Shown one piece after another: positions 1-11,974 of a stretch of 64,000 bases of DNA. The notes beneath the pieces are model-generated. The model saw only the letters and a program-made list of their open reading frames with translations, made no database searches and was not told the origin of the DNA. Numbering within the stretch: position 1 is the stretch's first letter; each line of letters opens with the position of its first letter. The DNA is from Naematelia aurantialba (lineage: Eukaryota; Basidiomycota; Tremellomycetes; Tremellales; Naemateliaceae), in contig JAKFAO010000008.1 of NCBI GenBank assembly GCA_021527695.1, positions 186,001 to 250,000 on the forward strand. Reading direction: 5' to 3'. The position numbers and the translations under genes are program-made.

Positions 1-497
1 AATGGAGAAACCGGGCTTGGTCGCCGGAACGAAACGGCGTCTGTCGTTCCTTTGTTGAGGCGCCGAGTCGACGTCCCAGGGAAGATCGTGGTCTGTCGAA
101 CGTGGGCAGACGAGTGTGAGGGGAGAGGTAAGACGGGCGTCAGGGGACAGGTAAGGACGAGTTTGAGATGGTATATAAGGACGAGGGGCGAAGCGAGCAG
201 GGAAGGCTCCCGGACAAGGACGGGGGCGTCGTCTGCGTCGTCCAAGAAGGCCGATACCGACATCGACTGGACGCCTCCTCCTTTTCTCCCTGGATAAACG
301 TTGTTGGTCTTCGCTTCCACTCTCATGTCGCCTCGCAAGCCTGCTCTCGTCTCGACGCTGCACCCGACGCCGTACGCCGTCCGCATCGCCCCGCATCGCA
401 TCTCGCTCTTCCGGTCTTATCTTTCCTCCCCTTCCTGTTCTTTCAACCTCCTGCTAAGCCCAATTACACACTTTCTCTCGATATACACCGTACCGAC
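1..497 (+). promoter_or_regulatory. Upstream region of the histidine-phosphatase gene
   Basis: No convincing coding exon is seen here. A TATATAAG element lies at 172-179, about 325 bp before the first ATG, and the last 100 bp before the ATG are rich in C and T, as is common in fungal core promoters and leaders. Assigning this to the gene at 498 is inference from position. Confidence 0.4.
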
Positions 498-1887
498 ATG
501 CTGCTCTACCTGATCCGACACGGCCAGACACCGCTGTGAGTATCCGCTCCTCTTGTCGCTGGCCCACCTGCCGCGTGGCCGCCCATCACACGTCTCCAGG
601 TATCCTGCTATCCTTCTTGCCCAGCAGGCACCCAGCACCCGTCTACCGTAATGTACGACAGAGGCACGAGACAGGGAAGGGGTAGAGCAGCAGATGGAGA
701 CTATACTGATACGCAGCCAACGTAGGAACGGGCAGAACGTCGTCCAGGGCCACCTCGATCCGCCGCTTTCGCCACTTGGGAAATCGCAAGCCCAGAAACT
801 CGCAGAGCATTTACAGCTCGTGCCCTTTTCCGAAGCGTGGACGAGCGATCTCACCCGCGCTGAAGAGGTAGGCAGCGTTGTGATCCCTCACCCCTTCTCT
901 CTTTCCCTCTCTCTTTCCCTCTCTCACCCACCGCGGCGCGATGGCTGTCGTGTCCCTGCGCGCATACCATGATCTCCCGCGTAGTCATCAACGTCCCGCC
1001 GCGTCCTCTCCTCTCTTGGCTATGATTGGCCAACCCCAGATTCCCGAACGACGCTGACGGGCCAGACCGCCAAGGTGGTGCTCAACTTCCACCCGCGCGT
1101 GAGCCTGCACATCGATCCCCGCCTGCGGTCGAGAGGCATGGGGAGTCTCCAAGGCAAGCCGTGGCAAGATGGGTTAGAGTACCCTGCCGATGCAGAGTCT
1201 GACGAGGCGTGAGTGTCTTTGCGTCTGCAATTGCGTCTGTCATCTCCTCTATCATCTGGCGGGTCATCTGGCGTGTGCCGTCGGCCATATACCATCTACT
1301 TGGACCGGGGCTGGGGTTGCGACCTGTCACCTAGGCCTTTGGCCCGGAACCTAGCTCACACGCGCAGCCTCGCCGCGCGCCTCAAGGAATGGCTCGACAA
1401 CCTGATCGTCGCGCACACGCCACTGACTTCGCCGGCCGGTACGCCGCGCACCCCGATCTCCCCGACCGACCCTGGGTCCGGCACCGTCCTCGCTGTCACG
1501 CACGAGGAGTGTCTGCTCGCCCTGCTGCGCCTCTTGACCGCTGGCGGGAAGGCAGCCGGTACAGGCGCTGGCAAGGACGACGGGGCAGGTACTGGCAAAG
1601 ACAACGTGGCTGGTACTGGCGAAGACAGTGGTGCCGGAAATGACTTTGACAATGATGCCACCAAGCCCACGCCGGCCCTGGACGTCCATATCCCGCAGAG
1701 CGTGGACACGAGCCTCAGGCTGGGCAACACGGCCATGGCCATCGTCCGCGTCTGGTGGGAGGACGTCGGTGGGCCGAGCCCCTTCGGCGACGGTCAGCTG
1801 CGGATGGGGAAGCTCGAGGCTAGAGGCAGGCTCGAGGCGTGGGGCGTCGAGGACCACCTCGTCGAGCAAGTGGAAGTGGACATGTAG
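498..1887 (+). CDS. Histidine phosphatase (phosphoglycerate mutase-like) superfamily protein
   Basis: Four exons (498-535, 726-867, 1066-1208, 1335-1887) join in frame to give 291 residues. The protein opens with the catalytic signature LIRHGQTPLN, followed by the QGHLDPPLSPLG segment and SDLTRAEETA typical of branch-1 histidine phosphatases; the RHG histidine is the phosphorylated one. The second active-site histidine sits in VLAVTHEECLLALLR. A low-complexity insert rich in Gly, Thr, Lys and Asp (about residues 180-215, near 1555-1650) separates the second histidine from the C-terminal strand. The family includes cofactor-dependent mutases, fructose-2,6-bisphosphatases and broad phosphatases; the sequence does not say which substrate applies. 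The short first exon (38 bp) ends just after the catalytic motif. No signal peptide is visible, so a cytosolic location is inferred. Confidence 0.85.
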
Positions 1888-2157
1888 ATCCGGCAGCAAC
1901 ACCGCAGTGCACAACCAAGACCCAGATGGCAGTCTGCAGTGAATAGTACTGTATAGCCTGTGTCTGGACAATATTTGTGACTAGAACGAGATATGCAGCT
2001 TTGAGTCCCTTCGAGTTCTAAGGACCTGTACGACACACACATTCGGCCGACGCCATCGTCATCAGTCTGGCGCACGGACGTCCACCACCCAATACCCTAG
2101 TCGTGATGGCTTGACACACACGACCCGGCAACACTGTCCACAAGACCCCAATGCATG

Positions 2158-4928
2158 CTATGGATGGGAAGCAGATCGCGCGTCCTGAATGACCTTGATC
2201 ATCCTTCCTCCCATCTTGGTCGCCTCTTCAAACCGCGGCGCAAAAAAGTCTGCATCGCCTCGTCAGCCGACCGTGCAAAGACCAGTAAGAGAGAGGGACC
2301 GCAGTGTGCACACTGGTACCGAAGAAACAGGAATTGTAGAAACTGCGCCACACTCACTGGCCGTCTCCTCAAACCGCCTGCGGTACAGATCAAAGTTCCC
2401 AAAACTGACACATTCGCTCCATCCCCGCGCCGCCACGCAGAACTCGATATCGTCCGGCCGATGTATGCGATCTCGCAGGCCTGCTGCGATGGCCGAAGCA
2501 ATAAGCTCGCGAGAGCGGAAAAGGTACTCGGCGACGCCTAGCAGGTACATCAGCAGACTAAGACAAGCCGCCACACGCCGAGGCAATGTACGCGAACCCA
2601 CCTATCCAGAGCATGAATACTGGCGTGCCCGCTACGTCGAGATGCTCAAACGGTCGAATGCCTAGCGTGTTCCAGCAGTCCACCATTGCCAACAAGCTCA
2701 AATGGGAATTTGGGCTATCTCTGTGTGTGTCCCTCTCAGGCTTCTGCCCTAGGCTAAATTGATCCAGCACGTCCTCGCTCAACAAGATGGGCGCCCTTCC
2801 GTCCCTCACTCCCCCTTCTTCATCTTCTTTCCATCCAAACACACCTTCTCGCGCCGCCCATACCCGCCGTGACAGTTCTTCTCCTTTACCTTCCACCATG
2901 AGTTTGAACAGCTCGGTCGTTGAGCGTGCGTATTGCTGTATTTGTGTTTGTGCAGACGGGTTCAAAAGTGCAAGTCCGGCGTAGACATGCCATTTGGCGG
3001 CGTAGATGCGGAGGGTGATGTTGACTTTGACGACCTCGATGCCAGATACATAGCGTGTAGTTTCCCAGGGGTACGAGGCGGAGTTTCTCCATGCTGTTCC
3101 CATTCTGAGAGGTCAGCATACAGTCAGCATACAGGCTACCGACAATATCGGACCATCTGAAAGGCCGCCGGGGGGAGGGGAGAGGTGGTACGGTAGCGTA
3201 TCGCGAGGAAATGGGAAGGGACTCACGACAAGAACGCAGCGTGGGTCACAGCTTGGGTGTTTGCGGTGACCTTGTCGTGCTCTTCGTAGCTGAGGTAGAC
3301 GTATCTCGACTTGAAGCTCCGGAAGACATCTTCGACAAGTCTGACCTTTTCGACCGGTCCTCGATGGTGTATGATGATCTGAGGCGTCAGTATGCCTCAG
3401 GTAAGCTCGGTCCAGCACAGGCAAGGAGTTTGTGGTGCAGAATATCACAGGACATGTGAAGGGTTGATATATCAGATCATAATGAAGGAGATAAGAAGAT
3501 AAGAAGATACGAGGAAGAAGGAAGGAGGAAGGAAGGAAGGAAGGAAGGAAGGAAGGAAGGAAGGAAGGAAGGAAGGAAGGAAGGAAGGAAGGAAGGAAGG
3601 AAGGAAGGAAGGAAGGAAGGAAGGAAGGAAGGAAGGAAGGAAGGAAGGAAGGAAGGAAGGAAGGAAGGAAGGAAGGAAGGAAGGAAGGAAGGAAGGAAGG
3701 AAGGGGAGTGGAAACGGGGATAGAAGAGAATGGCCTGTGGAATTTCCAACCCAAACGACTCACCAGCGGCTGCCCCTCGGTGGTGACACTAGGCCCATGC
3801 AGACTATGCACCGAGACGATATCCACATCCGCGGGCAAGAACCGCTCAAACGCCGCTTTTTCCGGAGCCTTGACGCTCGTCTGCCCTGCGACGGTGGCAC
3901 CGAGCTTGGTAGATGGCCCATAGGCCGCTACGACGGCGGATATGGCCGAGGTCTCGACGGAGTAGATGATGAGGTCGGACAGGCGGGAGACGGCATGGCC
4001 GCTTGGGAGCGGGTGGATCGGGGTGCCTGCGGCGTGGGGTGGTGGTGTCGATGAACATGTGATCCGAGGGTCCAATAGGGGGTTGTTGTGGGAGGGGGTG
4101 GCGAGGAGGGATGGCGAGGTTGGGCGGTGAGGATGGACGACAGGACCGTCAAGGAGAATGGTCATTGTAGAAATACCCAGGGATAGATGACGAGGGAGCA
4201 CGAGAGCGAAGAGAAGAGGAAGCAGACATCGTCAACTCGTACGCCGTACATCCCACAGCCAGTCGGCGACTCACCTCGAAACTCCTCGACGAGCTCCTCG
4301 TATCGCTCGGGCTTATCACATACGTATATCCTGGCCGCGTCAGCATGTCGATCCCCACGATCCAGATCTTGCCCCATTCTAAGCACAGATGACGAGGCGG
4401 GAAACACCGATGCGAGAGAGCTCCATCGAGTCGTCGAGCCGTCCTGCGTTGTTCGTGATAGGTAAGGGAGGCGTAACGGGACAAGTACGAGAGGAGCTGT
4501 GGCACACAACGGAGGAGGGAGGGGGTACTGGTGACTACTGAGGGAGTGGCACTTTGATTACTGAGGGAGGGCCCGGTGGTACGTAAGGGAGGGATATACG
4601 TGACAGGTGAGGGGAGGTGTTCGATGAGTGACGATTAAGAATCAATCCTGACCGCTTGTGTCCGCCGGCCTGCAGGCGCAGCGCATACATCCGTCCCATC
4701 TGCATACATCAGCACGCATCTCGTAGACTCCTGAAGTGCAAGGGGCCGTCCGATTCCCCACAACGACGAGATCCTCGCCGAGTCGGCTACAACCTGGTCG
4801 CAACACTGCTGGCTAGCTCGCCGCTACCGGCTCATGCGCCGTCCTTCAAAACAGGGACACAGATACCGAGGACTCACATCTCCCATCCCTATGATGCCTA
4901 TCGCAGGACCGTCTTCCAACGACGCCAT
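2158..4928 (-). CDS. TYR1: Prephenate dehydrogenase (NADP+), tyrosine biosynthesis
   Basis: Eight exons on the minus strand (4878-4928, 4653-4699, 4275-4330, 3764-4026, 3227-3378, 2602-3104, 2358-2537, 2158-2249) give 447 residues. The enzyme oxidatively decarboxylates prephenate to 4-hydroxyphenylpyruvate. The N-terminal Rossmann loop is spread over the first two exons (GIIGMGD then MGRMYALRL), followed by IYVCDKPERYEELVEEF. Family motifs seen include DLIIYSVETSAIS, AGQTSVKAPE, HSLHGP, TANTQAVTHAAFLSMGTAW and KWHVYAGLALLNPSA. The C-terminal helices end in DIEFCVAARGWSECVSF. Length matches the yeast enzyme (about 450). The intron at 3379-3763 carries a 176-bp AAGG array. The 47-bp second exon is needed for frame and for the MGRMYA motif. 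Confidence 0.95.
3529..3704. repeat. (AAGG)44 microsatellite inside a TYR1 intron
   Basis: About 44 uninterrupted AAGG units fill half of the 385-bp intron 3379-3763 of TYR1. On the transcribed minus strand the array reads as CCTT, a pure pyrimidine run. Imperfect purine-rich sequence flanks it on the low-coordinate side (3481-3528). Open frames across it encode only artificial Ser-Phe-Leu-Pro repeats. Confidence 0.97.
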
Positions 4929-5389
4929 CTTGCCGTCACTCTACGCGTGTCGAGGTACGAGTACCCTGGACAGAGCGGGTGTGGTATCGATACAGTCCAG
5001 TCTGACGCGCTTGGACGGCTCCGGATCAATAGCCACTGTCCTGAGTATCGCGCTCTTCGAGTCCCAGACACAGATCAGTCTTCAGAGGCTTGGACAACGA
5101 GGCGACCGACCAAATACTACAGATACAACAGCTCTGAAGCGAGTCGTCAACATTTCGCGAATCCCACGTGGCGAGCATCACCGGAATTCTGAGGAAAGCG
5201 GATCCGGGGGCCACAGTTCTCGTAGTCGCATTTCCGGACCATCTGCATTACTTGCTGCCTGCCTATGTACAGATCGACATAATGTACAGCTTCTTTCCAC
5301 TTTGATTCGACGTGCTCGCCCTCCCCACTTCCCTAAGCCCTAGCTCAGTTTTCAACGCCTAGTGGTCTAGATACACCGTCAAGGTGCAT
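4929..5389. other. Intergenic: TYR1 upstream region and CFEM gene 3' end
   Basis: No coding exon with recognisable sequence or splice support is seen. The stretch should hold the TYR1 promoter (minus strand) and the 3' end of the neighbouring minus-strand gene. I see no clear TATA box or terminator motif. Confidence 0.4.
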
Positions 5390-6661
5390 TTAAAAGACAA
5401 GAGCAGCGCCGACGACCGCACCGACCACGCCGAGAGCTGTGCCAGCAAAGCTCAATGGTAGTGCCGCGGGCCTGGCACTGCCGAGAGACGCGGTAGTAGA
5501 TGACGAGGTCGCGGCGGAGCTTGTCGCAGCAGTGGTTGCAGCCGAGCTAGTAGCTGTGGACGTGGATGCGTCCGCTGCATTCTAAGGATGACTCATCAGC
5601 TTTGACTGGCAATTGGGAGACTCCACTCACGACGGAAGCTGCTGTAGACGTGGAAGAGGCAGCAGAGGTTGCAGAAGCCGTAGGAACGCCGGTAGACGGC
5701 TGTACGGCGCCGATCGTAATGCCTGACGAGGCGGAAGTGAAGGTGAAGCCTTCGTCCGCGGTGATGCTGACAATAATGCCGGTGGCAGTAGCGATGTCGG
5801 CGGCGGTGTTGCTCAAGCTGCGAGCGCGTCAATCAACAAAAGATTTTGTAGGGAGGAGGGCGAGGCGACTTACGACTCGAACGGCACTAGACTGGTTGGA
5901 GTGACAGTCTCGCCGGCTGAAGCACACACGCTCTCCAGCTCGCTAACGTCCGCCTGGATCTGGGCGTACGTGCCTGCGTTTACGCCGGGGGAGTTTTCCA
6001 GGACGCAGCTCTGACAAGGGGTCAGTGTGTGAGGGGTGGTATTTGGTCTGCAAGGGAAACACTGCTGCCTCGACATGCTGGGACTGCGGCTAGGCTCATG
6101 GTATGTAGACCTGGGGAGTTGTCGTAGCTAAAGAGCACCGAACTGGGAAGGAGAGAGGCGAGACAAGGGACGAGAGATGCATAGCAGTCTACTCACAAAG
6201 CAGTCGACCACACCATTGAACGTGCCTGTCTCACAAATGGACAAGCAGCCGGTCGCGTTGCTGCTGATACAAGCATTGTAGATGGTCACCGTGTCGCTGC
6301 ACGTCGACTGGCACGACGACGGGATCTGGGACGAGTCAAGTTGACGCGAGATGAGCGAGCGGACGGCGTGGACTTTGGCCGCAGCTGGGGACTGTTAGCT
6401 GGGTCAAGTAGTATGGTGTACATCCCCCGGGAGAAAGGAGAGGGCGGCGTGTGTGTGCCAGAGTTGACCTGTTCTGAGAATCATAGGCGGCGGCGCCAGA
6501 TGGCCACTTTTAACTTGGGTCCTTCGCTGCCTCTGGCGGCTCTGGTGGTGGTATGGTATGTCTTTGGCGCTAGAACCTTGGAAGGGCGGGCGACAAAGGT
6601 ACTCACAGACGGTCGCCGCACCAGCGCCGATGAGGGCAAGGAGCGTCGCTTTGACGAGCAT
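5390..6661 (-). CDS. Secreted GPI-anchored CFEM-like eight-cysteine protein
   Basis: Five exons (6607-6661, 6197-6384, 5874-6010, 5631-5817, 5390-5581) give 252 residues. The start MLVKATLLALIGAGAATVSA is a signal peptide. The mature part has eight cysteines in CQSTC, YNAC, TGC, LSIC, VDCFSC and SVC contexts, the number found in fungal CFEM domains, although spacing is loose and assignment to that family is tentative. The second half is a Ser/Thr/Ala-rich stalk typical of O-glycosylated wall proteins, followed by a hydrophobic C-terminal tail (LSFAGTALGVVGAVVGAALVF) that fits a GPI-attachment signal. CFEM proteins act in haem or iron uptake, adhesion or wall structure; which applies here is not shown. 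The exon-2 acceptor was chosen because it has a branch-like CTAAC and restores frame from the signal peptide. Confidence 0.8.
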
Positions 6662-8276
6662 GTTTTACGGCTGTGACACGTCGGCGATCAGCGCAGATCC
6701 TCTGACGAGCAACTGCGCCTGCAACTCACTGTGAGGTGGCCGAGTGAGTCGTGTGGGGGAGCGAAAGAATGAATGTGTCAAGAGGCGAAGATCGCAGCTC
6801 AGAGACGGAAGAGAAATAGAACAAGGAGGTGGGACCATCACCTGCCTGGTAGCATATATCACTTCACCGGCCTAGGTCGACCTAGGTCTCGCTGGCGCAC
6901 AGGGCGGACGCGGAAGGAAGACAGAGCGCCGGGCAACTATAGGCAGCAGCGCAGCGCATCAGCGCATCAGGCCGGGGTATTCAAAGGGGTGCAAGGGGCA
7001 GTTGCCCGGGGATTGGACGTTGTTCAGGGTGGTTTGGTGATGGTGCATGTCCTAAGATGAGCAAGGACCAGGAAAGTTGGGCGATGCCGTGACGGCGTCG
7101 CTTGCAGCCGTCAGAGGGCATGGCTGAATTGGGAACAAGGCAACACAAGCAAACATGGCAGGCAGCAAGGGATAAAGCAGGTCCGAGGGATGGACCGGAT
7201 GGATGAACACGGTTAGTGTCAACCAAAGACCGGTACACTTTCAGTCACAGAGCCTGCCTGATGCTCGATTGGGAAATCCGCCAAGCGCCGAAGCCCAACA
7301 AGCTCGCACTGCGATTTGGGCCTTCCATCGATAGCTATCGATCTTCGAGAATAGCAGTGGTGGTGTGGAGCGATGACGTTCCAGCTTCGGATGCATAGTA
7401 CTAGCGTCGGATGCATAGTGCTCTCCGTGGACGTTGTGCTTTCGCTCGGTACTTTCAACTGTTTACTCGCGGTTGATTGTTCGGGACGCCAGCGGCTGAC
7501 CGGCGTGGCGTGGCTCCCTCTAGGCGAATGATCCGCAGTCGTGGTATCTCGGAACATGACCGAGGCACCTCGACTCGTGCCTCCTTACTCATCCCGCCTC
7601 ACCCACTGTCGATCCTTCTGCGATCGATCCTCAAGTCTCTGTTCAATCCTCTGCGATCCTAAAGCCTCTGTTCAATCCTCTGCGACATCGGGAGCCGCGC
7701 CCCTACCGACAGTCATAACGTACGACACGTACTCGCCCGTGCTCGAAGCGGGATCGCTTGGCGGTGCCTAATGGACGATTATCCAATCACCTCGATCAGT
7801 AGCATACCATTACCATCGTCTTGCCGCCTGCAGCTTTCCAGCATTACGGGCAACAGTGCCAAGGCGAAGTCGTCGGGTCGTCCAGCCCACTCTCAGACAA
7901 ATCAAGCCTCGCGAAGCTTCTCTCTCAACGTTTCATCCTTTCATCCTTCCATCCTCTCATCCTTTCCTCTTCTCATCCTTTCCTCCTCTCATCCTTTCAT
8001 CCTTTCACTTATGCTCCCGTCCTTTCATCCTTCATCCTCTTATAATAAGAGGACATTTCCATGGGCATGGATATCGTGATGCATAAAGATTGCAGGCTAT
8101 ATATCGTCCTTGATATGCAGGACAACCTGGTCCTGATCAGACATGATACGATAATGTAGTGCTGCTGGCTAATTATGCCATTTCCAATCAATCCTCAAGG
8201 AGCAGCCGGATAAAGCGCTGTTTCCCTTCGATCGCCCCACGAGCAATCCCAAACACAGCGGGCATCAGGCGCTCCA
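6662..8276. other. Long intergenic region without recognisable genes
   Basis: Only short frames occur and none shows family similarity or consistent splice sites that I recognise. The high-coordinate part contains a CT-rich tandem region (7925-8040). The low end should carry the promoter of the CFEM-like gene, and 8277 is the stop of the phosphatase gene. A non-coding transcript cannot be excluded. Confidence 0.4.
7925..8040. repeat. Degenerate TCATCCTTTC tandem repeat
   Basis: A 10-bp-like unit (TCATCCTTTC with C/T variants) recurs about ten times, giving an almost pure pyrimidine plus strand. It lies outside recognised coding sequence. Confidence 0.85.
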
Positions 8277-11200
8277 CTACCCCACGTCAGCTATGGACAT
8301 ACTGTGCCAGCATTTCCTACCTAATTGGCCATCAGGTTTCCAGCTTTCCGTCACAGCTGGCTCAATGTCCTTATGCTCTTCCTCGATCGCCCCGTTCGAA
8401 ATACTCTGCGGCTCTGCAGAAGTACCGGTCGCAGTCGGGTCAGGAGCGTCAGACACCGCCGGATTCTCTCTTGCGTCGCCCGGCGCTGTCTCTGATTTTT
8501 GTCTCCAGCTCGTAGGCGAGCTGGGGGATACCGGAGCTGAGCAGAACTTGACGATGCTCATGAGACCAATCAAGATCTGATTGCAAAGTAACCGTCAGCG
8601 CCGGACAGCAGAAGCAAAGTACACTCGCATTGGTGTTGATCGGCCCGATGCCCTCGAGGGAAGCAAACGCATCGTCCCGATCGGACACCCTGATACAGCC
8701 ATCTTGGTTTTTGAGCGGAATCAATGGCGAAGGCAGAACCATGAGGATGAACAACAGGGTGGACGCCGCTATTTTCGGATCTATGTCTGATAGCGGAGCT
8801 CCAGTGTCAAGCGCCTGTCAGATAGTAAGCGAGATCTTTGACGTGATAGACCAACCCACTTCGATTATATCCAACACTGCCTGCACGTCTACTTTGCTCG
8901 TCCACAAATCCCTGATCCCCTGACCAGAGGCCATCAGGATCTCAAGTAGAGCCCACACTTCCCGCACTGCCAGTTGTCCCCGCGCTGGGCCAGTGGTAAG
9001 GGCCGCTGCATCTGACGGTAACGCAAGAGCTTTTCTGTCTGCCAAGGGGACATCGCGTATAGGGGACTGCAGTGCGGAGAGCACGTGCAGAGGGAGACCA
9101 ATGATACTCGGGGTAAAAGTAGCTTGAACCGTGATGAACTGAAGACATCAGTCCACTCGGCAAAGACAGGACACCAGCTTACCGTGTCTTTGCCTCTGTC
9201 CACGCGTAGTACCAATACGTCTATTGCACTTCAGCTGGATGACACCGCCCAAGGAAAGCCTACGCACCGTTCATCTCCTCGCCCAGCGTCAGCCTCGGTG
9301 CCCATTGCTCGTCAACAAACGCGACCACGCGCAACTCGGTTTCCTGGCCAGGCTCCAGGCTCCCACACGACGGGAAGGGCAGTAAGAATTCCTTGCCTGG
9401 TGCGACGTTAGAAACTCCATGGGCCACAGTTGAAACATGCTGACAGATCGGCTTATCCAAAATAGGAGCTTTGAACGACCAGTTAGCAGGCACCCTCCCT
9501 GGATTCCGTATCTGTATTGAAGCGGAGCTCGGTGTCCGATACCTATCATTCTCAGCTTGCTTCACACTGTAAACATTACCGAACTCACTTGACAGTTCCT
9601 AGCTCGATATTCGTCGAAGTCACCACCAGATTCGGTCGATAATCCTCTTCAAGCTGGTCCAGTTCCCGTTGGATTTCTAAAAAGACTTCCTTCCGCTTCT
9701 GTTCATCCACTACCCGTACCTCGGTTGTAAAGGTGGCTGACACTGGTCGATGATCGGACCACATGACTTCGTGAGAGGTGTAGTCGGTACAATCGATAGC
9801 GAGAGAGTGAGGATCCGGCGGACTCGGTGCAAGTGATGCCAACGAAACATTCGATGCCAGTGATGGCGAGGAGGATGGTTGCTGTGACCACAGGATACGA
9901 TCGGTATACGCTGGAGACCGCTTAGGATCAAGAGTCGAGGACGCGATAACGTATTTGTATGACCTGGGCGGGTGAACCTGTGCTCCTGAGACCAATGTGC
10001 ACGTACGGTGGAAAGTCGATGGTAGCTTCACTGAAGCCTCCAAACGATTTCTGGTTAGCAATGTCGGATGTGAGCTGAACAGCATCAGTATGCCTCACCT
10101 GGGCGAGGTGCACTTACCTGATCCTTCTCCAAAATCATCGCCCACTTCTTCTCGAGATACCAAGCACGAAGCACATCATCGGCTGCATCAAGCCGATAAT
10201 TCAAGTCTCCTATCCAGAACTGGGGGTCAGTACATGCTGATTACAGCACTCACCAAGATGTGCGAATCTTGCACGCCCATCAGACGATCAGGATGCCCCT
10301 CAAGGAATTCGTTGAAAGCTGGATGCTCCGCACCAAACGGCCTCGGAAAGACCAATCCTCTCAGGAGCGTCTGATAGTCTGATCGGCGGCGATCCAACGC
10401 TTGTGTGAAAGCAGCGAGGTCTGCGTCATTAGAACAGTAACCAAAATCTCTAAGCACGTACGCGAGTTCACAAAACAAAGAGTGGTGTCATGCACCTTGA
10501 GCCGGACAGCTACACCCTTATAGATGTTAGCACGGCATCGGGATCAAGTAGTAATTAGAACCGACCGCTTTATTACCCTGGGAGGCGTCAGCTACGCCTC
10601 GCTGTTTGTTACTATACATACCCCGAACCCAAGAAGCCCGACACCCTTTTCGCTGGTTTCTATCGCCGAAACCACGTCTCGTAAAGACTTTTTGACAAAA
10701 GCCAGTGTCATAACGCCGACATATTGGGTGAAAGCAATCTAAAGACGTCAATATCATCGCTAAGTATCGTTACCAGCCCACCTTTTCGTACAGTTCCGCT
10801 TTGCCTCCGAGACCACGAAGTAAAGCGGCTTCCCATTCCGCAGCTCTGGCGTTGCCCTGCGACAGCAGCATAGCCTGGCTACGCAGGTCTTGAAGATGGG
10901 TGAGCGGGATGGTGGGAACTGGATGAATCTACTGACCGATTTCCTGAAACCCAAACACCAGAATATCATCCTCTCCACTCCCGACGAGCGATGCTAATTC
11001 CGTCGTGCCGGGTGGAGGAAGCTTGTCGTTCACATTGTACGTTCCCATACGTATCCTGAGACCATAAGATTACGAGCATGACGTATGGGGAGAGAAGTAC
11101 CTGATTTTTGTCCTCGTCGACCATCTGTCCTGTCTGGCAAAGAGCCGTTTCCGAAGAAAAGATGTCCTTGCAAACGTAGGAGTATAGGGATTGGGGTGCT

Positions 11201-11974
11201 CCTCGTCTGGTTCTGCTGTTGTGATGCTCATCACATTGAGAGGTGTTTTTAGTGTCTGCACACTTGCGGCTATCAACATCAGTTACTGACTTCACGTCGC
11301 TGCAGCGCAAGTCCACTCACACGACAAGGCAGGGGAAGCCGTGCTGGACGCGGTAGCCTCAGGAGTAGGTTCCTCATCATCGCTCAGATCATTCCATGTA
11401 GGGGGGTTGACAGGGTAGAGATTCAGCCATGAGTGAGATAGGTCATTAGGGATGGGTGAGCTCCCTGAAGCGTTGTCAGTAGTGGACAGGAGAAATGTAA
11501 CCAGGGCCCACGTGAAGTGTCTACGAGCCGTCTGAGCTGGGCCACCAAGTTTTGCACGAGTATTGTCTGAGAAGCGGAGATCCGAAGTTCCGCCTTGCTA
11601 TCTCCATTCTGGAGAGACAAGGTGATGTCTAGCATCATCAGCCGGAAGAAGCGTGTGATACAGAATCCTGCTTACGCGGCTTGGAGCTCTGGTGGAAGAA
11701 TGAAGTGGACGGTGAAGGCGGAGTCTGATTGAGGTAATGTTTGAACGACGGGTTGATGGGAATAGCATGTGTGATGCGGATATGCTGCTCCGGAGACGGC
11801 GGGATGACAACTATCACTCTGAGTACGTGTGAGCTTGGAGCATAGACCAGTAGGAGGAAGCAGCTCACGCAGCTTCGTCGCCTTCGTTGGAGCGACACAA
11901 GACAGCACATGCCTCCGCTTTGGTAAACGCTGTGCTGCCCACACGGATCCGACAAGGAGCAGAGACGAGCACAT
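8277..11974 (-). CDS. OCRL/INPP5B-type inositol polyphosphate 5-phosphatase with ASH and RhoGAP-like domains
   Basis: Nineteen exons can be threaded to about 958 residues. Exons run from 11869-11974 through 11676-11816, 11512-11628, 11321-11464, 11101-11269, 10937-11055, 10782-10888, 10622-10738, micro-exon 10566-10577, 10462-10516, 10254-10420, about 10118-10220, 10007-10050, 9589-9963, 9268-9566, 9183-9220, 8860-9138 and 8629-8814 to 8277-8576. The catalytic core shows GTYNVND, FGFQEID, GNKAGVAVRLKVHD, FVNSHLAAF, FWIGDLNYRLD, PAYTDRILW and WSDHRPVSATF, the signature of Mg-dependent enzymes that remove the 5-phosphate of PI(4,5)P2 and related lipids. It is followed by an ASH-like beta domain (SIQIRNPGRVPANWSF) and a RhoGAP-like helical region (FILMVLPSPLIP). 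This is the animal OCRL order. The first exon may not be the true start, because the upstream frame is partly open. The last intron uses a GC donor. Confidence 0.9.
10566..10577 (-). other. 12-nt micro-exon of the 5-phosphatase
   Basis: Flanked by a CAG acceptor and a GTCGGT donor, it encodes Gly-Asn-Lys-Ala. Joined to the next exon it makes GNKAGVAVR, matching the family motif GNKGGVA(I/V)R. Without it the motif is lost. Confidence 0.75.

Noticed and set aside
3113..4201. A 362-codon minus-strand frame with Ser-Phe-Leu-Pro repeats
   Set aside because: It is the CCTT microsatellite translated through a TYR1 intron; exons on both sides match TYR1 in spliced frames.
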